DNA from: Actinomycetales bacterium
GTDB taxonomy: Bacteria > Actinomycetota > Actinomycetes > Actinomycetales > Dermatophilaceae
Direction of reading: 5' to 3'
DNA length: 64,000 nucleotides
NCBI GenBank assembly: GCA_016715285.1
Contig: JADKAO010000001.1
Coordinates: 124,001-188,000 of the forward strand
Within the stretch, counting starts at the first letter, position 1, and every line of letters starts with the position of its first letter. The notes under the pieces are model-generated. The model was not told the DNA's origin and did no database searches. It worked only from the letters and a program-made list of their open reading frames with translations. Of this stretch, positions 30,242 through 38,219 are shown piece by piece. The position numbers and the translations under genes are program-made.

Positions 30242-30811
30242 TCAGTGCCGGTGCGCCGTGATCGCTTCTGCGACAACGACAAAGGTATGCCGGTCCAACA
30301 CCGCCCCCTCGCGGCGCACGGCCGCCGGGTCGACCCGGATGATTCGGTCAACGCGAGCCTCTGACGGGCGACCCTCGCGGTCCCAGCCGCCGGCGCCGAC
30401 ATCGACCCAGACCCGACCGGCGGCCCGCTCCTGCGCAGCGTCTCGGTCATGGTCCTTGCTCGTGAGCGGCACGCCCAGGAGCCACGTCCCGTCGCGGCCC
30501 ACCAGAAGCACCGGTCGATCCTTGCCGCGCGAGAAGTCCTCTTGGAAAGGCACCCAGGTCCACACCACCTCACCCGGATCGGGGCGACCGTCAGGCCGGG
30601 GCTGGTAGTTCAGGGACGGCATACCGGAGAAATCCCCCGGGTAGGCGCGCCCGCCCGTTGCGGGGACACCTGCGGATGTCGGGGTCTGTCCCTGCCCCTG
30701 CCGACTCCGAGGGCTGGGCTGGGGCGCTGCGGAGGGCTTCGAAGGTTGTGACCCGCGGTCGAGTCCGAGTGCCCGGCGCAGCGCTCGCAGGATTCGGTCG
30801 GCCGTCGTCAT
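30242..30811 (-). CDS. PemK/MazF-fold protein, no adjacent antitoxin
   Basis: A 189-residue protein. The first ~65 residues are Pro/Gln/Ser-rich and probably disordered. The C-terminal ~120 residues carry the PemK/MazF-like strand pattern PDPGEVVWTWVPFQED...KDRPVLLVGRDG and LTSKDHDRD. Family members are endoribonucleases, but this long actinobacterial subfamily lacks a paired antitoxin, as here, so a toxin role is doubtful. ATG 30811 (MTTADRILRALRRALG) is chosen over 30835. Confidence 0.7.
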   Translation of the reverse strand: MTTADRILRALRRALGLDRGSQPSKPSAAPQPSPRSRQGQGQTPTSAGVPATGGRAYPGDFSGMPSLNYQPRPDGRPDPGEVVWTWVPFQEDFSRGKDRPVLLVGRDGTWLLGVPLTSKDHDRDAAQERAAGRVWVDVGAGGWDREGRPSEARVDRIIRVDPAAVRREGAVLDRHTFVVVAEAITAHRH

Positions 30812-30891
30812 AGCTGCGACGCTATCGCGTCGCATCCGGCGCAGACCCTTTCAGGGCCAGGTCGGTCGAGTATGCCGAGCGACGCACGTGG

Positions 30892-31167
30892 TCAGTCGCG
30901 GTACACCCGCGAACGGTGGTCGATGTCGAGGGCCACGATCACGAGGCGCTCGTCATGGATATCCGCCACGATGCGCCAGTCTCCGACGCGATAACGCCAG
31001 AGCCCAGCCAGCGGTCCCGACAAACCCTGGCCCCGGTCGCGCGGGTCCTCGCACGTACTCAGCGTCGCCAGGTAGTCGGTGACTCGCTTCGCCATCGGGC
31101 GATCTCGCTTTGCCAGGAGCCGCAGTTGCCTAGCTGCTTCGGGGTGGAGCTCAATCGTCCAAGCCAA
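30892..31167 (-). CDS. RelE/ParE-family toxin
   Basis: A 91-residue toxin reading LAWTIELHPEAARQLRLLAK then AKRVTDYLATL, GLSGPLAGLWRYRVGDWRIV and VALDIDHRSRVYRD. The WRYRVGDWRI strand and the terminal HR-x-VYR are the RelE signature that carries the ribosome-dependent mRNA-cleavage residues. The apparent start is TTG 31167, overlapping the antitoxin stop by 17 nt, which implies translational coupling. The longer open frame to 31332 is antitoxin coding sequence in another frame. Confidence 0.85.
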   Translation of the reverse strand: MAWTIELHPEAARQLRLLAKRDRPMAKRVTDYLATLSTCEDPRDRGQGLSGPLAGLWRYRVGDWRIVADIHDERLVIVALDIDHRSRVYRD

Positions 31168-31378
31168 GCTCGGCCACCACCTCGGCGAGCGGCACCGTGG
31201 TGACCTTGCCGCTGCGAACATCGACCGCGCGCTGGGCCAGGTCGTACTCCCACTCAACCTGGGGGAGCCCGCGTTCGATGGCTTCGCGCAGATAGAAGGC
31301 ACGAGACCGGTGCGTCCGCTCAGCAAGTGCATCGATTCGACCTTGGAGCTCCGCCGGAATGCGCACGCTCGTGGTCAT
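31151..31378 (-). CDS. RelB/RHH-type antitoxin
   Basis: A 75-residue protein with an N-terminal ribbon-helix-helix DNA-binding domain (TTSVRIPAELQGRIDALAER, then RSRAFYLREAIERGL) and a C-terminal toxin-binding tail. It is first in a two-gene TA operon with the RelE-type toxin overlapping its stop. A perfect palindrome lies 28 bp upstream of its start, the expected autoregulatory operator. Confidence 0.85.
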   Translation of the reverse strand: MTTSVRIPAELQGRIDALAERTHRSRAFYLREAIERGLPQVEWEYDLAQRAVDVRSGKVTTVPLAEVVAELGLDD

Positions 31379-31406
31379 GCCAACTCCTGACTGCAGTGTA
31401 GGAAGA

Positions 31407-31423
31407 TGACTACATTGTAGTCA
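31407..31423 (-). promoter_or_regulatory. Palindromic operator/promoter of the RelBE-type operon
   Basis: TGACTACATTGTAGTCA is a perfect 17-nt palindrome around a central T. On the minus strand its centre reads TACAAT, a good -10 hexamer about 34 bp before the antitoxin start. Operator and promoter therefore overlap, as expected for RHH-antitoxin autorepression. The MFS gene diverges at 31490, so it could also feel this site. Confidence 0.75.
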
Positions 31424-31489
31424 GAAGTGCGCGCGGCCAGGGCGTGGACGCGACCGCGTGCGTCCTCCCCGCCGGGAGAGACTGCATCG

Positions 31490-32686
31490 GTGGAAACCCG
31501 TCACGCTGGCCGCGCAATCTTCGCGCTCGCTGTCGGCGGCTTCGCGATCGGGACCACTGAGTTCGTGACGATGGGGTTGTTGCCGCAGGTGGCGGCGGGC
31601 ACCGCGGTGGACATCCCGACTGCGGGTCATTACGTCTCGGCATACGCGGCGGGTGTCGTCGTGGGAGCCCCGGTGATTGCGGTCCTCGCGGCCAAAGCGC
31701 CCCGCAAGGCGGTCCTCGTCTGGCTCATGGTGGCCTTCGCGCTCGCCAACGCGGCCTCGGGCTTCGTCGACACCTACTGGCCGCTCATGACCGCGCGGTT
31801 CGTCTCCGGTATGCCGCATGGCGCCTTCTTTGGCCTCGGCTCCCTCGTCGCCGCGAGCCTCGTGCCAGCGCATCGGCGCACGTGGGCTGTCGCGATGATC
31901 CTCATCGGGCTCGCGGTCGCGAATGTCGTCGGCGTGCCGCTCACGACCCTGCTCGGGCAACGCATTGGCTGGCAGGTGCCGTTCTGGATCGTCGGTGGCA
32001 TTGGCGCGGTGTGTGTCGCGGCAGTGCTCGCGTGGGTGCCGCACGAGGCGGTGACGGGGGAGGAGTCCTTCCGCGATGAGCTGCGCGCATTGACCCGGCT
32101 GCAGGTGTGGTTGGCGCTCGCGATCGGCACGGTGGGTTTCGGTGGGATGTTCTCGACCTACGCCTACATCACCCCAACGATGACCGAGCTGGCCGGCATA
32201 CCGTTGTCGTGGATTCCCGTGGTGCTGGCGATCTACGGGCTCGGGATGGTGACCGGGATGGTCACCGCTGGCCGGGTCGCGCACCTCGGGATCATGCGGG
32301 GAATCATCGCCTCGCTCGCGGCAATCGCGGTCATGCTCGCCGTCTTTGGGTATGCCGCCCACTCGCCGGTGCTCGCGGTGATCTTCGTCTACATCCTTGG
32401 CGTGCTGCCCTCGATCCTCGTGCCGCTACTGCAAACGCGCCTCATGGACGTCGCGCACGAGGGGCAGGGCCTTGCCGCGGCACTCAACCACTCGACCCTC
32501 AACACCGCGAACGCGTTGGGCGCCTGGCTGGGGAGTCTCGTGCTGGCCGCCGGGTGGGGGTATGAGTGGCCCAGCCGCGTCGGCGCCATGCTCGCGGTGC
32601 TCGGCTTGGGCGTGGCGGTGTTGTCAGCGGCGATTGGCCGCCGCTCGCTGGCCGTAGCCGCAGCCACTGCACGTGCCGCGCCGTGA
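31490..32686 (+). CDS. MFS transporter, DHA1/AraJ-like
   Basis: 398 residues with about 12 hydrophobic helices. The N-terminal helix IFALAVGGFAIGTTEFVTMGLLP is the DHA1 signature containing the conserved TTEF, and SGMPHGAFFGLGS follows after helix 4. The family exports sugars or drugs; the substrate cannot be read from sequence. GTG 31490 has GGGAGAG about 8 nt upstream. It is divergent from the toxin-antitoxin operon. Confidence 0.88.
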   Translation: METRHAGRAIFALAVGGFAIGTTEFVTMGLLPQVAAGTAVDIPTAGHYVSAYAAGVVVGAPVIAVLAAKAPRKAVLVWLMVAFALANAASGFVDTYWPLMTARFVSGMPHGAFFGLGSLVAASLVPAHRRTWAVAMILIGLAVANVVGVPLTTLLGQRIGWQVPFWIVGGIGAVCVAAVLAWVPHEAVTGEESFRDELRALTRLQVWLALAIGTVGFGGMFSTYAYITPTMTELAGIPLSWIPVVLAIYGLGMVTGMVTAGRVAHLGIMRGIIASLAAIAVMLAVFGYAAHSPVLAVIFVYILGVLPSILVPLLQTRLMDVAHEGQGLAAALNHSTLNTANALGAWLGSLVLAAGWGYEWPSRVGAMLAVLGLGVAVLSAAIGRRSLAVAAATARAAP

Positions 32687-32772
32687 CGGCATACGTCACG
32701 AGGGGATGGGCACCCGTGGGAGACTGTGACGATCCCTGTCCGCCTCCCTGACTTCGCGAGGTCCGTCACACC

Positions 32773-34638
32773 GTGTCACCCATGGCCCGCACCGCGCTGC
32801 CGCCGCACGCGACCCCGCCGGACCTCCTGCGCAATTTCTGCATCATCGCTCACATCGACCACGGCAAGTCGACCCTCGCCGACCGCATGCTCCAGCTCAC
32901 GGGCATCGTCGACAGCCGCCAGATGCGCGCGCAGTACCTCGACCGCATGGACATCGAGCGCGAGCGCGGGATCACGATCAAAAGCCAAGCAGTCCGTATG
33001 CCGTGGGAGGCGCCGGGCGCTGACGGGACGCCAACGACCTACGCGCTCAACATGATTGACACGCCGGGGCACGTCGACTTCACCTACGAGGTGTCCCGGT
33101 CGCTGGCCGCCTGTGAGGGCGCGGTCCTGCTCGTCGATGCCGCCCAGGGGATCGAGGCGCAGACCCTCGCCAACCTCTATTTGGCGATGGAAAACGACCT
33201 CGCGATCATCCCCGTGCTCAACAAGATCGACCTGCCTGCGGCTCAGCCGGAGAAGTATGCCGCGGAGCTCGCCGGGCTGATTGGGTGCGACCCGGAGGAC
33301 TGCCTGCAGGTCTCCGGCAAGACGGGCGCAGGAGTCGAGGCCCTGCTAGACCAAATCGTGCGACAGGTGCCGCACCCTGTCGGCAACCCCGACGCGCCCG
33401 CTCGGGCGATGATCTTTGACTCGGTCTACGACACGTATCGCGGGGTCGTGACCTATGTGCGGGTCGTCGACGGCAACCTCAACCCGCGCGAACGCATCCT
33501 CATGATGTCGACCAAGGCAACCCACGAGCTGCTCGAGATCGGCGTTTCATCGCCCGAACCGGAGCCGTCCAAGGGTCTCGGGGTCGGCGAGGTGGGTTAT
33601 CTCATCACCGGCGTCAAGGACGTGCGGCAGTCGCGGGTCGGCGACACCGTGACCAATGCCTCCAAGCCCGCAGCTAAGGACCTCGGCGGCTATCGGGATC
33701 CCAAGCCGATGGTCTTCTCGGGCCTCTATCCGATCGACGGGTCGGACTATCCCGATCTGCGTGAGGCGCTCGACAAGCTCAAACTCAACGACGCTGCACT
33801 CGTCTATGAGCCCGAGACATCGGCGGCGCTCGGCTTCGGATTCCGGTGTGGCTTCCTCGGGCTGCTGCACCTGGAGATCGTGCGCGAGCGGTTGGAGCGT
33901 GAGTTCGGGCTGGAGCTCATCTCGACCCAGCCCAACGTCGTCTACGAGGTGACGCTCGAGGACAAGAAGACCGTCACAGTCACCAACCCGAGTGAATACC
34001 CCGACGGCAAGATCCAAGAGGTCCGCGAGCCCATCGTCCGCGCCACGGTCTTGGCTCCGAGCGAGTTCATCGGCGCGATCATGGAGTTGTGTCAGTCCAA
34101 GCGCGGCACGCTGCGCGGCATGGACTACCTGTCCGAGGACCGCGTCGAGATGCGCTACACGTTGCCGCTCGCCGAGATCGTCTTCGACTTCTTCGACCAA
34201 CTGAAGTCTCGCACCCGGGGTTATGCCTCGCTGGATTACGAACCCGACGGTGACCAGGTCGCCGACCTTGTCAAGGTCGACATCCTGCTCCAAGGCGAGC
34301 AAGTCGACGCCTTCTCGGCGATCGTCCACAAGGACCGGGCCTACGCCTACGGCGTCCTGATGGCGAGCAAGCTGCGCGAACTCATTCCGCGGCAGCAGTT
34401 CGAGGTGCCGATCCAGGCCGCCATCGGCAGCCGCATCATCGCCCGCGAGACGATCCGCGCGATCCGCAAAGACGTGCTCGCCAAGTGCTACGGCGGCGAC
34501 ATCAGCCGCAAGCGCAAGCTCCTCGAGAAGCAGAAGGAGGGCAAGAAGCGGATGAAGATGGTCGGCCGCGTCGAAGTCCCTCAAGAAGCGTTCATCGCCG
34601 CCCTCTCCAGCGAACCGGTCGACAAGACCAAGAAATAG
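32773..34638 (+). CDS. lepA: Elongation factor 4 (LepA)
   Basis: A 621-residue translational GTPase. G1 is AHIDHGKSTLADR, G3 is DTPGHVDF, G4 is NKIDLP, and the LepA-specific C-terminal domain ends with CYGGDISRKRKLLEKQKEGK, quoted over its conserved core. It acts in ribosome assembly or back-translocation. Start is GTG 32773 or ATG 32782. It follows holA and rpsT in the usual actinobacterial order. Confidence 0.97.
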   Translation: MSPMARTALPPHATPPDLLRNFCIIAHIDHGKSTLADRMLQLTGIVDSRQMRAQYLDRMDIERERGITIKSQAVRMPWEAPGADGTPTTYALNMIDTPGHVDFTYEVSRSLAACEGAVLLVDAAQGIEAQTLANLYLAMENDLAIIPVLNKIDLPAAQPEKYAAELAGLIGCDPEDCLQVSGKTGAGVEALLDQIVRQVPHPVGNPDAPARAMIFDSVYDTYRGVVTYVRVVDGNLNPRERILMMSTKATHELLEIGVSSPEPEPSKGLGVGEVGYLITGVKDVRQSRVGDTVTNASKPAAKDLGGYRDPKPMVFSGLYPIDGSDYPDLREALDKLKLNDAALVYEPETSAALGFGFRCGFLGLLHLEIVRERLEREFGLELISTQPNVVYEVTLEDKKTVTVTNPSEYPDGKIQEVREPIVRATVLAPSEFIGAIMELCQSKRGTLRGMDYLSEDRVEMRYTLPLAEIVFDFFDQLKSRTRGYASLDYEPDGDQVADLVKVDILLQGEQVDAFSAIVHKDRAYAYGVLMASKLRELIPRQQFEVPIQAAIGSRIIARETIRAIRKDVLAKCYGGDISRKRKLLEKQKEGKKRMKMVGRVEVPQEAFIAALSSEPVDKTKK

Positions 34639-34647
34639 CGGGGCGGC

Positions 34648-35466
34648 TCAGCCGCGCAGCTTGTCAGTGAGCCTTGCGGTGTCGTCGTCGCGCCACCCCT
34701 GACGCTCGAGCCAGCCAAGCGGTCCGCCATAGTGCTCATCCAACGTCGCCAACAGCATGCGCATGGTCTCCGGGCGCGGTGACTGCTCGGCCACCGTCTT
34801 GCCGACCATGTCCGCCGCGTATGCCGGCCGCGCACGCAGCCGGTCCATGATGAGCGGGACCCGCTCAGCCGAGGCGGCGAAGTCTTGGACGACGGCTTCC
34901 GGCTCCGCGCCGGCCACCATGAGCGCGAGGCCCGTGACCGTTCCAGTGCGGTCTTTGCCTGCGGCGCAATGGACGACGACTGCACCCGGTGCGCCCGCAA
35001 TGGTCCGCAGCGCGTTGATGATCGAGTCGGGGCGCTGATCGAGGTACCCCAGATAGTGGCGTGACCAGTGCGCGTCGTGCTCCGGGTGCGTGTCGGTCTG
35101 CCCCTTCGGGAGCCAGCCCTTCTCGCGGGCTTGGGTTTGCCACGGCAACTCGCGCTCACCTGGGGGGAGCGCGGACGCTTGGGAGTCTGCGGCATACAGG
35201 GAGTAGTGCGAAATCCGGACGCTCGGGTGACCGACGAGCGGGCCGGGCCCCTCCCGGTGGAGTTCGACGAGCGAGCGCAGATCGACGATGTCGCTCACAC
35301 CCTCGCCGTCGACCAGCGCCGCGATCGATCGGTCCGTGAGCTCCTGGAGGTTGTCTGACCGGATGAGTCGGCCGAGGGCGATCCGGCCGCCGTCGCGCGT
35401 GGGCATGCCGCCCACGTCGCGCATGTTGACGACGCCGTCGAGGTCAAGCCAGCGGATGTCATACAC
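34648..35466 (-). CDS. Tyrosine/dual-specificity phosphatase (Y_phosphatase3 family)
   Basis: About 272 residues. The active site is VVHCAAGKDRTGTVTGLAL (CX5R), and the N-terminus IRWLDLDGVVNMRDVGGMPT is typical of this family, related to PtpB-like and lipid phosphatases. The substrate may be phosphotyrosine or phosphoinositide. GTG 35466 is chosen because homology starts there; the open frame extends to 35538, overlapping the hemW start region. It is convergent with lepA (9-bp gap). Confidence 0.85.
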   Translation of the reverse strand: MYDIRWLDLDGVVNMRDVGGMPTRDGGRIALGRLIRSDNLQELTDRSIAALVDGEGVSDIVDLRSLVELHREGPGPLVGHPSVRISHYSLYAADSQASALPPGERELPWQTQAREKGWLPKGQTDTHPEHDAHWSRHYLGYLDQRPDSIINALRTIAGAPGAVVVHCAAGKDRTGTVTGLALMVAGAEPEAVVQDFAASAERVPLIMDRLRARPAYAADMVGKTVAEQSPRPETMRMLLATLDEHYGGPLGWLERQGWRDDDTARLTDKLRG

Positions 35467-35537
35467 GACAGAGACGATACGACTCGGGCGGCCCAGGGTC
35501 CGAAACGGGTCCGCGAGCGGCCTCCCAGCCAGAGACA

Positions 35538-36782
35538 ATGGCGGGTATGCCGCCCGCCCTCCCCTCCGGGGACCCCGCGCCCTCGTCGGGTGAGTTGCCG
35601 CCGTCGGCGATGGTTGGGTTGGGGCAGCGCGCGTTTGGGATCTACATCCACGTGCCCTACTGCCGGGTCCGGTGTGGCTACTGCGACTTCAACACGTATG
35701 CCGTGGGGACCGCCGAGGTCTCGGGTGGCACGGCGGGGTATGCCGACCTCGTCAAACAGGAATTGGCTCTGGCGCAACGGGTTTTGGGTCCTGAGGCCCC
35801 GGCGGTCTCGACGGTGTTTATCGGCGGCGGGACGCCCACCATGCTCCCAGCGGCGGATCTGGTGGGGATGCTCCGCGATGTCGAGCAGCGCTGGGGGTTG
35901 ACCGACGGCGCCGAGGTCACGACCGAAGCCAACCCTGACACCGTCACTCCTGTTGTGGCGAACGAGCTGGCCGCAGGCGGGTTGACGCGGGTCAGCCTCG
36001 GGATGCAGTCGGCCGTGCCGCACGTGCTCGCGACCCTGGACCGCACCCACAATCCTGCTGGTGTCGCGGCCGCGGTCAGCGCCGTGAAGGCCACCGGCAT
36101 GCAGGTCAGCCTCGATCTGATCTATGGCACCCCGGGGGAGTCGCTCGCTGACTGGCGCCGGAGTCTAGAGACGGCGATCGCGCTCGAACCCGATCACATC
36201 TCGGCATACGCCCTCACCGTCGAGCCCGGCACCAAACTCGCTGCGCGGGTTGCCCGCGGAGAGCTGCCGATGCCCGAGGACGACGACGAGGCAGACAAGT
36301 ACGAACTCGCCGACTCCCTCCTGAGTTCGGCCGGCTTTCACTGGTACGAAGTGAGCAACTGGTCGCGATCAGTTGAGACGCAGTGTCGGCACAACCTCGC
36401 CTACTGGCGTGGCGACAACTGGTGGGCCGCAGGCCCGGGCGCCCATAGCCACGTCGGTGGCGTGAGGTGGTGGAACGTCAAGCACCCCACGGCATACCGG
36501 GACCGGCTTGTCGCGGGGCACTCACCGGCAGCCGCGCGCGAAACTCTCACCGCCGCACAACGATTCGACGAAGCCGTGCTCCTAGGCGTCCGACTAGCCG
36601 AGGGGCTCCCGCTCGAGGTGATCGGGGACCAGGACCCAGCGGTGATTGCATCGCTCATCTCCGACGGTTTGATCGAGCCGTTAAAAGCGTTGCGCGACAA
36701 GAGGATTGTTCTCACGCTGCGAGGTCGGCTGCTCGCCGACACGGTCGTGCATCAGCTGACCAACCGCAGCGAGACGGGGTAG
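35538..36782 (+). CDS. hemW: Heme chaperone HemW (radical SAM)
   Basis: A 414-residue radical-SAM protein of the HemN-like group. Its cluster motif is IHVPYCRVRCGYCDF (CX3CX2C), lacking the extra cysteine of true coproporphyrinogen dehydrogenases. FIGGGTPT and EANPDT are also present. HemW delivers heme to respiratory enzymes (family knowledge). The start context contains an octamer copy (GGTATGCCG encodes Met-Pro at residues 4-5), so ATG 35538 or the internal ATG at 35547 are both possible. Confidence 0.92.
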   Translation: MAGMPPALPSGDPAPSSGELPPSAMVGLGQRAFGIYIHVPYCRVRCGYCDFNTYAVGTAEVSGGTAGYADLVKQELALAQRVLGPEAPAVSTVFIGGGTPTMLPAADLVGMLRDVEQRWGLTDGAEVTTEANPDTVTPVVANELAAGGLTRVSLGMQSAVPHVLATLDRTHNPAGVAAAVSAVKATGMQVSLDLIYGTPGESLADWRRSLETAIALEPDHISAYALTVEPGTKLAARVARGELPMPEDDDEADKYELADSLLSSAGFHWYEVSNWSRSVETQCRHNLAYWRGDNWWAAGPGAHSHVGGVRWWNVKHPTAYRDRLVAGHSPAAARETLTAAQRFDEAVLLGVRLAEGLPLEVIGDQDPAVIASLISDGLIEPLKALRDKRIVLTLRGRLLADTVVHQLTNRSETG

Positions 36783-37168
36783 CGATAGGGCTGACCCCGG
36801 TTGGCCGCGAGCGCTCCCTGGATCGCGAACACGATCGAGCAGATCCACACCGCGAAGAAGAGCAAGAACCCCACGCCGACGAACATCGTGATCATCGACA
36901 CGACATAGGCGATGGCCAGGAAGATCTGGAAGTTGAGCGCCTCCAGCGAGTTGTACCGCACAAAGCCGTCGCGGTCTTTGTAGATCAAGAAGATCACCAG
37001 CGGCGCCACGAAACCCACGACGGGGCCACCTATGTGAGCGAGCAGGCTCATCGTCCGGGCATCGGACGGAGAGACCGGTTGGGGGCCGTACGGCGGCTGC
37101 CCCTGCGGCGGGTAGATCGGCTGCTGAGGCTGCTGAGGTGGCTGGGGTGGCTGCGGTGGGTACGACAT
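36752..37168 (-). CDS. DUF4870 membrane protein
   Basis: 138 residues. A Pro/Gln-rich cytoplasmic N-terminus (~35 residues) is followed by three hydrophobic helices: LLAHIGGPVVGFVAPLVIFL, IFLAIAYVVSMITMFVGVGF and FFAVWICSIVFAI. The DUF4870 hallmark is VRYNSLEALNFQI. Function unknown. ATG 37168 has GGAG ~6 nt upstream. Its 3' end overlaps the convergent hemW by 31 bp. Confidence 0.85.
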   Translation of the reverse strand: MSYPPQPPQPPQQPQQPIYPPQGQPPYGPQPVSPSDARTMSLLAHIGGPVVGFVAPLVIFLIYKDRDGFVRYNSLEALNFQIFLAIAYVVSMITMFVGVGFLLFFAVWICSIVFAIQGALAANRGQPYRYPVSLRLVS

Positions 37169-37202
37169 GACGCTCCAGGAGGGCAAGAGGTGGTGAGGTG
37201 GG

Positions 37203-38084
37203 TCAGCTCGCCGGCGATGTCACGAAGTCTATGAGTTCCTCGACGCTCGCGAGCAGGGTTGGCTCCAGGTCGGCATACGTGCGAACCGTCCCGAGGATGC
37301 GCCGCCACGCCATGGCGAGGTCGGCCTGAGTGTCGGCCGGCCAGCCGAGCGCCTGGCAAATCCCGAGCTTCCAGGATGTGCCGCGCGGGATGACCGGCCA
37401 TTGCTCGAGACCGAGGCGCGCGGGCTTCACCGACTGCCAGACATCGACGTACGGGTGCCCAAGAACCAAGACCGAGTCGCGGTATGCCGTCCGCGCACGA
37501 ACCGCGTCGACGATGGCCGTCTCTTTGGTCCCGGGGACAAGGTGGTCGACGAGGATTCCCAGGCGGTGCTCGCGCGTCGGGCCGAAGGCATCGATCGCCG
37601 CGACGAGGTCGTCCACGCCATCGAGCATCTCGACCACGACGCCTTCGACGCGTAGGTCGTCTCCCCACACCTTTTCGACCAGTTCGGCATCATGCTTCCC
37701 CTCCACCCAGATTCGCGAGCCTGACGCCACCTTGGCGCGAGCCCCCGCGACGGCCACTGAGCCGCTGGCCGTCCTGGACTCCGCAGCCCGAGCTGCCGCC
37801 AACTCTGCGCGGGCAGCAGCGATGGGGGGAGTGAGAATGACCGGCGCGCCGTCCACGTGGAATCCGGGACCGAGCGGGAAGCCACGGGTGCGACCGTGCC
37901 GATCCTCGAGATGGACAACATGCACGCCACCGGCCTTTTCCACGTGCACGACGGCGCCGCACCACCCGGTCTCGATCTCTTCGACGACCAGGTCGAGTTC
38001 GGCCGGCACCTCGCGAGATCGCCCGCGGGGCGGCATACGCCAATCTCCCGCGAGCACATCCTGTCCGTAACGGTCCTGGGTCAC
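37203..38084 (-). CDS. DUF3097 protein (Toprim-like)
   Basis: About 293 residues matching the actinobacterial DUF3097 family: YGQDVLAGDWRMPPRG at the N-terminus and a central SRIWVEGKHDAELVEKVWGD followed by VVVEMLDGVDDL and LGILVDHLVPGTKE. The Glu and paired Asp motifs look like a Toprim fold, suggesting nuclease or topoisomerase-like chemistry (inference). GTG 38084 marks the start of conservation. It diverges from hrcA with the CIRCE element in the shared region. Confidence 0.8.
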   Translation of the reverse strand: MTQDRYGQDVLAGDWRMPPRGRSREVPAELDLVVEEIETGWCGAVVHVEKAGGVHVVHLEDRHGRTRGFPLGPGFHVDGAPVILTPPIAAARAELAAARAAESRTASGSVAVAGARAKVASGSRIWVEGKHDAELVEKVWGDDLRVEGVVVEMLDGVDDLVAAIDAFGPTREHRLGILVDHLVPGTKETAIVDAVRARTAYRDSVLVLGHPYVDVWQSVKPARLGLEQWPVIPRGTSWKLGICQALGWPADTQADLAMAWRRILGTVRTYADLEPTLLASVEELIDFVTSPAS

Positions 38085-38116
38085 GTCGGTGAGAGTAGTC
38101 CGGCGGCACCGTAGAC

Positions 38117-38143
38117 TTGGCACTCGACACGGGAGAGTGCCAG
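38117..38143. promoter_or_regulatory. CIRCE element (HrcA operator)
   Basis: TTGGCACTC (38117-38125), a 9-nt spacer, and GAGTGCCAG (38135-38143) match the CIRCE consensus TTAGCACTC-N9-GAGTGCTAA with symmetric changes. It lies 77 bp before the hrcA start, and TAGACT just before it could be a -10. HrcA therefore very likely represses its own operon. It is also 33 bp from the divergent DUF3097 start and might affect that gene. Confidence 0.92.
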
Positions 38144-38165
38144 AAGCACTCCCCGCAAACCGAGC

Positions 38166-38205
38166 CAAAACCGCAAAGACCGCAAAGACCGCAAAACGCA
38201 AAGAT
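38166..38205 (+). repeat. Short AAAGACCGC-type direct repeats in the hrcA leader
   Basis: Three to four copies of a CGCAAAGAC/AACCGCAAAG element with a 9-bp period lie between CIRCE and the hrcA ribosome site. They are unusually A-rich for this genome and give an unstructured leader. Confidence 0.6.
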
Positions 38206-38219
38206 CGGACGGAGGGATC

